A stretch of 64,000 bases of DNA, taken from NCBI RefSeq assembly GCF_003284965.1, contig NZ_QMEW01000004.1:1-64000 (forward strand), given 5' to 3'. The DNA comes from Mycolicibacterium sp. GF69 (GTDB taxonomy: Bacteria > Actinomycetota > Actinomycetes > Mycobacteriales > Mycobacteriaceae). Each line of letters begins with the position of its first letter. Position 1 is the stretch's first letter. The notes under the pieces were generated by a model, which did no database searches, was not told the DNA's origin, and saw only the letters and a program-made list of their open reading frames with translations. The translations under genes and the position numbers were made by a program. Positions 55,303-61,725 of this stretch are shown in pieces.

Positions 55303-56427
55303 GTGACTATTTCACAGCGTCAGGACCGGTTGCGCGAGCGGCTCGCCATTTCCGGGATCGACGCCATGTTGGTATCGGACCTCGTCAATGTGCGATATCT
55401 GAGCGGGTTCACCGGTTCCAATGCCGCCCTGCTGATCCGGGTGGACGGGAAGAACGCAGAAACTGCGGTGCTGGCCACCGACGGGCGTTACCGCACCCAA
55501 GCGGCGCGACAGGCCCCCGACGCCGAACTCGTCATCGAGCGGGCGTGCGGCCCCCACCTGGTGCGCCGTGCGGCGAGCGACGGGGTGCGCCGGCTCGGTT
55601 TCGAGAGTCACGTGGTGACCGTCGACGCGTTCTCGGCGTTGACCGAGGCCGCCGGCGAGCAGACCGAACTGGTGCGTGCGGCCGGAACCGTCGAGGCGCT
55701 GCGCGAGGTCAAAGACGCCGGCGAGGTGGCCTTGCTGCGGTTGGCGTGCGAGGCCGCCGACGCGGCGTTACGCGTCCTGATCGATCGCGGCGGGTTGCGT
55801 CCGGGCCGGACCGAGAAAGAGGTCGGCCGTGAACTCGAAGCGCTGATGCTCGAACACGGCGCCGACGGCCCGTCGTTCGAGACGATCGTTGCCGCCGGAC
55901 CGAACTCCGCGATACCGCACCACCGGCCCACCGACGCAGTGCTGGCGGCCGGGGACTTCGTCAAGATCGACTTCGGAGCGCTGGTCAGCGGCTACCACTC
56001 CGATATGACCCGGACGTTCGTGCTCGACAAGGTCGCCGACTGGCAGCGCGAGATCTACGACCTGGTGGCCACCGCGCAGCGGGCCGGCCGGGAGGCGCTG
56101 GCTCCCGGTGTGGCCCTCAAAGACGTCGACGCCGCGTCGCGGCAGGTCATCGCCGATGCCGGCTACCTCGAGAACTTCAGCCACGGGCTGGGACACGGCG
56201 TCGGACTGCAGATCCACGAAGCACCGGGAATCAGCGGGGCGTCCGTCGGTACACTGCTTGCTGGTTCCGCGGTGACCGTGGAACCCGGTGTCTATCTGCC
56301 CGACCGTGGTGGCGTCCGCATCGAGGACACGCTCGTCGTCGGCAACGACGCCCCGGAGCCGGGTAGCCGGCGACATCAGACCGCAGACTTGCTCACCCGG
56401 TTCCCCAAGGAACTGGCCATCCTCTGA
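55303..56427 (+). CDS. pepQ: Xaa-Pro aminopeptidase / prolidase family M24B
   Basis: 374 residues from GTG 55303. N-terminal creatinase-like domain ([20 protein letters not shown]) and a pita-bread catalytic domain with the five metal ligands: Asp in [15 protein letters not shown], Asp in [10 protein letters not shown], His in [17 protein letters not shown], Glu in [10 protein letters not shown] and Glu in [11 protein letters not shown]. It releases residues before proline or splits Xaa-Pro dipeptides. It heads the conserved pepQ-efp-nusB group; efp follows after 14 bases. Confidence 0.92.
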   Translation: MTISQRQDRLRERLAISGIDAMLVSDLVNVRYLSGFTGSNAALLIRVDGKNAETAVLATDGRYRTQAARQAPDAELVIERACGPHLVRRAASDGVRRLGFESHVVTVDAFSALTEAAGEQTELVRAAGTVEALREVKDAGEVALLRLACEAADAALRVLIDRGGLRPGRTEKEVGRELEALMLEHGADGPSFETIVAAGPNSAIPHHRPTDAVLAAGDFVKIDFGALVSGYHSDMTRTFVLDKVADWQREIYDLVATAQRAGREALAPGVALKDVDAASRQVIADAGYLENFSHGLGHGVGLQIHEAPGISGASVGTLLAGSAVTVEPGVYLPDRGGVRIEDTLVVGNDAPEPGSRRHQTADLLTRFPKELAIL

Positions 56428-56441
56428 CAGGAGTACTCACC

Positions 56442-57005
56442 GTGGCATCGACCGCCGACTTCAAGAACGGGCTCGTTTTGGTGATCGACGGCCAACTCTG
56501 GCAGATCATCGAGTTCCAGCATGTCAAGCCCGGTAAGGGGCCGGCTTTCGTGCGCACCAAACTCAAGAACGTGGTGTCCGGTAAGACCGTCGACAAGACG
56601 TACAACGCCGGGGTGAAGGTCGAGACCGCCACGGTCGACCGCCGCGATGCGACCTACCTGTACCGCGACGGTTCGGACTTCGTGTTCATGGATTCAGAGG
56701 ACTACGAGCAGCACCCGCTCCCCGAGTCGATGGTGGGCCGGGCGGCGGGATTCCTGCTGGAGAGCATGCCGGTGCAGATCGCCTTCCACGACGGCAGCCC
56801 GCTCTATCTCGTGTTGCCGGTCACCGTGGAACTCGAAGTGACCCACACCGAGCCGGGCCTGCAGGGCGACCGGTCGAGCGCGGGCACCAAACCGGCGACG
56901 ATGGAGACGGGCGCCGAGATTCAGGTGCCGCTGTTCATCAACACCGGCGACAAGCTCAAGATCGATTCCCGCGACGGTAGCTATCTCGGACGGGTGAATG
57001 CCTGA
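56442..57005 (+). CDS. efp: Translation elongation factor P
   Basis: 187 residues from GTG 56442 with aggag eight bases upstream. Three beta domains: the N-terminal KOW-like domain ends in [18 protein letters not shown], where the tip Lys of PGKG (residue 32) contacts the ribosomal P-site tRNA; then the OB domain with [19 protein letters not shown]; and the C-terminal domain [20 protein letters not shown] then DGSYLGRV. It rescues ribosomes at polyproline stretches, which is relevant to the proline-rich SecD in this window. It overlaps nusB by 8 bases. Confidence 0.97.
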   Translation: MASTADFKNGLVLVIDGQLWQIIEFQHVKPGKGPAFVRTKLKNVVSGKTVDKTYNAGVKVETATVDRRDATYLYRDGSDFVFMDSEDYEQHPLPESMVGRAAGFLLESMPVQIAFHDGSPLYLVLPVTVELEVTHTEPGLQGDRSSAGTKPATMETGAEIQVPLFINTGDKLKIDSRDGSYLGRVNA

Positions 57006-57516
57006 GAACCATCGAGGCGAGCGAAGCGACGGGAAGAACCGGAGCGGCGTTCGTGGCCGGCACGCGGCCCGCAAACGCGCCGTCGACCTTCTCTTCGAAT
57101 CCGAAGCGCGCGGGCTGACTCCGGCGGAGGTGGCCGAGGCGCGCAATGCGCTGGCCGAGAACGAGTCCGAGGTGTCCCCGCTCAACCCCTACACCGTGAC
57201 TGTGGCCCGGGGGGTGACCGAACACTCCGCGCACATCGACCATCTGATCGCTTCGCATCTGCAGGGGTGGACGCTGGAGCGGCTACCCGCCGTCGACCGC
57301 GCAATCCTGCGGGTCGCGGTGTGGGAGCTGTTGCATGCCGACGACGTGCCCGAGCCGGTCGCCGTGGACGAGGCGGTCGAACTCGCAAAGAAGTTGTCAA
57401 CCGATGACTCACCAGGTTTCGTCAACGGTGTCCTCGGTCAGGTGATGCTCGTGACTCCGCAGATCCGAGCGGCCGCACAGGCGGTGCGGGGCGGCGGCGA
57501 CGGGGCGCTGGGTTAG
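56998..57516 (+). CDS. nusB: Transcription antitermination factor NusB
   Basis: 172 residues from ATG 56998 (ATGCCTGA overlap with efp). All-helical NusB fold: [20 protein letters not shown] at the start, [20 protein letters not shown] in the middle and the conserved [20 protein letters not shown] then [13 protein letters not shown]. It binds boxA RNA with NusE in rRNA transcription. The Gly/Arg-rich N-terminal 20 residues and the C-terminal tail are actinobacterial extensions. Confidence 0.96.
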   Translation: MPENHRGERSDGKNRSGVRGRHAARKRAVDLLFESEARGLTPAEVAEARNALAENESEVSPLNPYTVTVARGVTEHSAHIDHLIASHLQGWTLERLPAVDRAILRVAVWELLHADDVPEPVAVDEAVELAKKLSTDDSPGFVNGVLGQVMLVTPQIRAAAQAVRGGGDGALG

Positions 57517-57556
57517 CCCCGACGCCGACTTCTGTTCGCCGCGATTGTTAATGCAT

Positions 57557-57578
57557 CGCCGGCGATCCGGTGGCGCAT
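57557..57578 (+). repeat. 22-base repeat, copy 1, upstream of the GntR gene
   Basis: First of two near-identical 22-base units (copy 2 at 57611-57632, two mismatches). Its left part includes the 12-base palindrome ATCGCCGGCGAT (57555-57566). The spacing between copies is 54 bases, close to five helical turns, and both lie in the nusB-gntR gap. Confidence 0.65.
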
Positions 57579-57610
57579 AGGCGTCGACCGGAGGTCTTTC
57601 GCCTGGTAAC

Positions 57611-57632
57611 CGCCGCCGATCCGGCGGCGCAT
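57611..57632 (+). repeat. 22-base repeat, copy 2, upstream of the GntR gene
   Basis: This copy contains a perfect inverted repeat, CGCCGCCG-ATC-CGGCGGCG (57611-57629), and ends 58 bases before the GntR -10 element. With copy 1 it is a candidate pair of regulator-binding sites for the downstream operon. Confidence 0.65.
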
Positions 57633-57689
57633 TGAACGACACTGCGCGGACGCGATTTCCGGCGCCGCGCAACGGGTCCGCGGCGCCCC

Positions 57690-57702
57690 TAACGTAGCGC
57701 GC
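57690..57702 (+). promoter_or_regulatory. Leaderless-type promoter of the gntR-ferredoxin-ABC-flavoprotein operon
   Basis: TAACGT (57690-57695), seven bases, then ATG 57703. No other promoter is evident before the edge of the window, so the whole operon probably starts here. Confidence 0.65.
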
Positions 57703-58446
57703 ATGTCGCAGCCCGAACCGACGCCGCTTCGCCGGCCCCGCGCCGACCGCGCCCGCCAGGTCGCCGACGTGTTGCGACACCAGATCCATGCGGGCGCCTA
57801 CGACGGCGGCGTGCCGGCCGAACAGGAGTTGGCAGCGGAGTTCTTCGTGTCCCGCAACACCATTCGAGAAGCGCTTGCCGTGCTGAAGAACGAGGGGCTG
57901 ATCGATCGCGGCCCGAAGGTCGGCACCCAGGTCGCGGTGCGCAAGTACGACCACGGCCTCGACACGCTGGTGGGGCTGAAGGAGACGTTCAAGGATCACG
58001 GAGAGGTCCGCAACGAGGTCCGCGCGGTTCAGTACTTGGCGGCGCCGCCCGCGGTCGCCCGCAAGCTGCGCCTGGAACCCGGCGAACAGGTCGTCTTCAT
58101 CGAACGATTGCGGTATCTGGGCGATCTTCCGCTGTCGCTCGACCTCACCTATCTGGCCCCCGACCTCGGGGCCGACGTGGTGCACCACTCGCTGGAGACC
58201 AACGACGTGTTCGCGCTCATCGAACAGGTCAGCGGTCAACGTCTTGGCACGGCGACGCTGGCGCTGGAAGCGGTCTCGGCCGATGCCCACTCCGCTGTGA
58301 CGCTGCAGGTGCCCGACGGTGCCGCGCTGCTGCTGCTGGAGCGTCTCACCCGCCTCGACGACGGGCGGCCCGTCGATCTCGAGTACATCCGCATGCGTGG
58401 TGACCGGATCACCATGCGCGGCAATCTGATGAGGAGCAGCACGTGA
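57703..58446 (+). CDS. GntR-family regulator with UTRA ligand domain
   Basis: 247 residues from ATG 57703. Winged helix-turn-helix at about 15-80 (GVPAEQELAAEFFVSRNTIR then EALAVLKNEGLIDRGPKVGT), followed by a UTRA-type effector domain from about 100 (RLEPGEQVVFIERLRYLGDL, LSLDLTYLAPDLGADVV, LLLERLTRLDDGRPVDLEYI). HutC-type GntR proteins bind small pathway metabolites. The stop overlaps the ferredoxin gene by 4 bases, so the regulator is in the operon it probably controls. Confidence 0.9.
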   Translation: MSQPEPTPLRRPRADRARQVADVLRHQIHAGAYDGGVPAEQELAAEFFVSRNTIREALAVLKNEGLIDRGPKVGTQVAVRKYDHGLDTLVGLKETFKDHGEVRNEVRAVQYLAAPPAVARKLRLEPGEQVVFIERLRYLGDLPLSLDLTYLAPDLGADVVHHSLETNDVFALIEQVSGQRLGTATLALEAVSADAHSAVTLQVPDGAALLLLERLTRLDDGRPVDLEYIRMRGDRITMRGNLMRSST

Positions 58447-58670
58447 CACTGGTCAACCACCGCGCCGACGTCCCCGTCACGATCGATGAGTCGCTGTGCA
58501 TCGAGGGCTGCACGTTGTGCGTCGACGTCTGCCCGCTCGATTCGCTGGCGATCAACCCCGACAACGGCAAGGCCTTCATGCATGTCGACGAGTGCTGGTA
58601 CTGCGGCCCCTGTGCGGCCCGCTGTCCTACCGGAGCCGTCACCGTCAACATGCCCTATCTGATCCGCTGA
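58443..58670 (+). CDS. Small 2x[4Fe-4S] ferredoxin-like protein (AprB-like)
   Basis: 75 residues from GTG 58443 (GTGA overlap). Two cluster motifs: CIEGCTLCVDVCPLDSL and CWYCGPCAARCPTGAV, giving eight cysteines for two 4Fe-4S clusters. The second motif, C-W-Y-C-G-P-C, resembles the ferredoxin core of APS reductase beta subunits. The context, an operon ending in an FAD enzyme of the fumarate/APS-reductase group, suggests that it is the electron-transfer partner of that flavoprotein. Confidence 0.9.
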   Translation: MTLVNHRADVPVTIDESLCIEGCTLCVDVCPLDSLAINPDNGKAFMHVDECWYCGPCAARCPTGAVTVNMPYLIR

Positions 58671-58676
58671 GGACCC

Positions 58677-60107
58677 ATGACCAGACCGCTTCACCGCCTG
58701 GCCGCGTTGGCCGCCGGGCTGACGATCGCCGCCTCGGGCTGCTCGCTCGACTCCGCATCCACCTCGGCGGGCGACGTGGTCGACGTCGTCGTCGGCTACC
58801 AGTCCAAGACCATCAACACCGTTACCGCGGGCACTCTGCTGCGCGCACAGGGTTATCTGGAGCGCCGACTGTCCGACATCACCGACCGCACCGGCATCGA
58901 GTACAACGTGACGTGGCAGGACTACGACACCGGCGCACCGATCACCGCCCAGATGGTCGCCGAGAAGATCGACATCGGCTCGATGGGCGACTATCCGATG
59001 TTGATCAACGGATCAAAGACGCAGGGCAACGAGCGGGCCCGCACCGAGATCGTCTCGGTGACCGGGTATCACCCCCGAGGTGCGCTGAACATGGTTGTGG
59101 TGGCGCCGGACTCGCCCGCCCAGTCCCTGCAGGATCTGACGGGGCGCAAGGTCTCGGCCAGCGTCGGATCGGCGGGCCACGGCATGTTGGTTCAGGCGCT
59201 GACCAAGGCCGGCGTCGATCCCGGCACCGGTGTCGAGGTGCTCAACCAGCAACCACAGGTCGGCGCGTCTGCTCTGGAATCCGGTCAGGTGCAGGGGCTT
59301 TCGCAGTTCGTGGCCTGGCCGGGACTACTGGTGTTCCAGAACGGGGCCCGGCTGCTCTATGACGGAGCCGAACTGGATTACCCGACGTTGCACGGGGTCG
59401 TCGTGCGCCGCGCCTATGCGGCCGATCACCCCGAGGTGCTCGACGCGTTCCTGCAGGCCCAGTTGGATGCGACCGACTTCCTCAACGACAAGCCCCTGGA
59501 GGCCGCCCGCATCGTCGCCGAGGGCAGCGGGTTGCCGCAGGAGGTGGTCTATCTCTACAACGGCCCCGGCGGCACATCGTTCGACACGACGCTGAAGCCT
59601 TCGCTGGTTCAGGCGCTGGAAGGCGATGTGCCGTACCTGAAGTCGATCGACGACTTCGCCGATCTCGACGTGCCCGGCTTCGTCGAGGATGCCCCGCTGC
59701 GTGCGGCGTTCGAGCAGCGCGGCCTGGACTACGACCGGGCGGTGGCCTCGACCGTCAACCCGTCGCTCGTCAAGGGCACCGACCCAATCTGCAACGCACC
59801 GGTCGCGAACCCCGCTCAGGCCGGCGAAGTCTGGTTCGACGGGGCTGCTTCGACCCAGCCCGCGGCCACGCCGACCTGCCTGCTCAAGGCGGTTCGCGAG
59901 GCGACTGGCCGCGGCGCGACGATCCGCGCCGCCTATGTGCCCGACACGCAGTTCGGCACCCGCTGGTTCGCCGACAAGGCGGTCTGGGTCAAAGACGGTC
60001 AAAATTACCTGCCGTTCGCCACCCCGAGCGGTGCGCAGCGGTTCGTCGCGGCTCATCCGGGCAGCGCCCGGGTCGACTACGCGCAGGCCGTGGCGGGTGC
60101 CCTATGA
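58677..60107 (+). CDS. SsuA/NMT1-like binding lipoprotein with extra NosL-like C-terminal domain
   Basis: 476 residues from ATG 58677. Lipoprotein signal with lipobox AASGC (Cys22). Residues about 35-350 follow the sulfonate/nitrate/taurine binding-protein pattern: VVVGYQSKTINTVTAGTLLR, KIDIGSMGDYPMLINGSK and LTGRKVSASVGSAGHGMLVQ. About 110 further residues are unusual for this family: a DPICNAPV cysteine, EVWFDG, PTCLLKAV, AAYVPDTQFGTRWFADKAVW and a final FVAAHPGSARVDYAQAV. This series resembles the copper chaperone NosL (FDDIGCM, YVTDY-x-GEW-x-DA-x-A, AF-x-AE-x-FA). The NosL assignment is inference. Permease and ATPase follow with 4-base overlaps. Confidence 0.82.
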   Translation: MTRPLHRLAALAAGLTIAASGCSLDSASTSAGDVVDVVVGYQSKTINTVTAGTLLRAQGYLERRLSDITDRTGIEYNVTWQDYDTGAPITAQMVAEKIDIGSMGDYPMLINGSKTQGNERARTEIVSVTGYHPRGALNMVVVAPDSPAQSLQDLTGRKVSASVGSAGHGMLVQALTKAGVDPGTGVEVLNQQPQVGASALESGQVQGLSQFVAWPGLLVFQNGARLLYDGAELDYPTLHGVVVRRAYAADHPEVLDAFLQAQLDATDFLNDKPLEAARIVAEGSGLPQEVVYLYNGPGGTSFDTTLKPSLVQALEGDVPYLKSIDDFADLDVPGFVEDAPLRAAFEQRGLDYDRAVASTVNPSLVKGTDPICNAPVANPAQAGEVWFDGAASTQPAATPTCLLKAVREATGRGATIRAAYVPDTQFGTRWFADKAVWVKDGQNYLPFATPSGAQRFVAAHPGSARVDYAQAVAGAL

Positions 60108-60955
60108 CGACAGTCGCCGAGGTGATCGAGTCACCGGTACAGCTGCGAATCGCACCGGCGCGCCACAATCAGTTCGCGGTGTGGCGGCGCAGGGGGCTGC
60201 GGCTGGCCTCCGTCGTCGCGGCGGTGGCGCTCTGGCAACTGTTGACCGTCAACGATGTTCGCCTGTGGCTGCGTTTTGACACCCTGCCGACGGTCACCGA
60301 GGTCGCATCCGCGCTCACGAGCCGCCTCGGCACGCCGGATTACTGGTTGGATCTCGGGCAATCGCTGATCCGCATCCTGACTGGTTTCGGGTTGGCCGCG
60401 GTCGTCGGCGTCGTCACCGGCATCATGCTCGGCCGGTCGGCCGTCTTCGCCGATGTGTTCGGCCCGCTCGCCGAACTCGCGCGGCCCATCCCGGCGATTG
60501 CGATGGTGCCCGTGGCGATCCTGCTGTTCCCCACCGACGAAGCCGGCATCGTCTTCATCACGTTTCTCGCGGCGTACTTCCCGATCATGGTGAGCGTTCG
60601 CCATGCGGTTCGCGCGCTGCCGACCATCTGGGAGGATTCCGTGCGCACATTGGGCGGCGGCCGTACGGACGTGCTGGGCCGCGTCGTGCTGCCGGGCATC
60701 CTCCCGGGCCTGTTTGGTGGGCTCTCGGTCGGTATGGGGGTGGCGTGGATCTGTGTGATTTCGGCCGAGATGATCTCGGGCCGCCTGGGTGTCGGCTACC
60801 GGACGTGGCAGGCGTACACGGTCCTGAACTATCCGGACGTGTTCGTCGGCATCATCACGATCGGCGTACTCGGTTTCGGTACCGCCGCCGCGGTGGAACT
60901 GATCGGCAGGCATGCGACCAGATGGCTGCCGCGCGGTGAGGAGAACGCCCGATGA
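60104..60955 (+). CDS. ABC transporter permease (SsuC/TauC type)
   Basis: 283 residues from ATG 60104 (ATGA overlap). Six hydrophobic segments between about 30 and 275 and the BPD_transp_1 coupling loop LGGGRTDVLGRVVLPGILPG (EAA loop, xxGxxxxxxxxVxLP). The text around LARPIPAIAMVPVAILLFPT and FFITFLAAYFPI-like IVFITFLAAYFPIMVSV matches the nitrate/sulfonate/taurine permease group. It should form a homodimeric channel with the next gene's ATPase and take substrate from the preceding lipoprotein. Confidence 0.92.
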   Translation: MTTVAEVIESPVQLRIAPARHNQFAVWRRRGLRLASVVAAVALWQLLTVNDVRLWLRFDTLPTVTEVASALTSRLGTPDYWLDLGQSLIRILTGFGLAAVVGVVTGIMLGRSAVFADVFGPLAELARPIPAIAMVPVAILLFPTDEAGIVFITFLAAYFPIMVSVRHAVRALPTIWEDSVRTLGGGRTDVLGRVVLPGILPGLFGGLSVGMGVAWICVISAEMISGRLGVGYRTWQAYTVLNYPDVFVGIITIGVLGFGTAAAVELIGRHATRWLPRGEENAR

Positions 60956-61725
60956 CGACCACAGTGACTGCCACGGCGGCCCCCGAGACCCTGCAGGGCA
61001 TGCGGCTCGACCTCGAGTCGGTGCGGCTGTCCTACACCGGCGACGCCGTGGTCGACGGGTTGAGCCTGCACGTGCCTGCGGGGGAGATCCTCGTGCTCAC
61101 CGGACCGTCCGGATGCGGTAAGTCGACGGTGCTGCGCGCACTCGCCGGCCTGTTGCCGCCGGATTCGGGCCGCGTGCTGGCCGACGGCGCCGAGGTCGTC
61201 ACGACGTCCCGCGACCGTGGCATGGTGTTCCAGGACAGCGCGCTGTTGCCTTGGCGCACAGTGCGGTCCAACATCGAACTGGCCTTGCAACTGCGTGGTG
61301 CACCGCGTGCCGGACGCAGGGAGCGCGCGGAGCGCTGGATCGACGAGGTCGGCCTGACCGGGTTCGCCGATTTCCTGCCCAAGAGCCTGTCCGGCGGGAT
61401 GCGCCAACGCGTGCAACTCGCGCGGGGTCTGGCGGGTGCGCCGCGGGCGGTGATGATGGATGAACCGTTCGCCGCGCTGGACACGCAGACGCGCGCGGCG
61501 ATGCAGCGACTGCTGATCCAGACGTGGCAGGCGCATCCGACCACCGTCGTGTTCGTCACTCACGACGTCGACGAAGCGCTGATCCTCGGTGACCGGGTCG
61601 CGGTGCTCGGCCGGGTGGGCCAACCGCTTCGCGCACTGGTCGACGTGCCACAGCCACGCGTCACGGATGCCGTCCGTACCGATGCCCGTGCAGAAATCAT
61701 TGCTGCTCTTCATCATTCATCATGA
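60952..61725 (+). CDS. ABC transporter ATPase (SsuB/TauB type)
   Basis: 257 residues from ATG 60952 (ATGA overlap). Walker A VLTGPSGCGKSTVLRALAGL, Q-loop GMVFQDSALLPWRTV (the LLPW form is typical of sulfonate/nitrate/taurine ATPases), signature LSGGMRQRVQLARGLA, Walker B AVMMDEPFAALD and switch His in VFVTHDVDEALIL. All catalytic motifs are intact. It energises the importer and overlaps the flavoprotein gene by 4 bases. Confidence 0.95.
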   Translation: MTTTVTATAAPETLQGMRLDLESVRLSYTGDAVVDGLSLHVPAGEILVLTGPSGCGKSTVLRALAGLLPPDSGRVLADGAEVVTTSRDRGMVFQDSALLPWRTVRSNIELALQLRGAPRAGRRERAERWIDEVGLTGFADFLPKSLSGGMRQRVQLARGLAGAPRAVMMDEPFAALDTQTRAAMQRLLIQTWQAHPTTVVFVTHDVDEALILGDRVAVLGRVGQPLRALVDVPQPRVTDAVRTDARAEIIAALHHSS

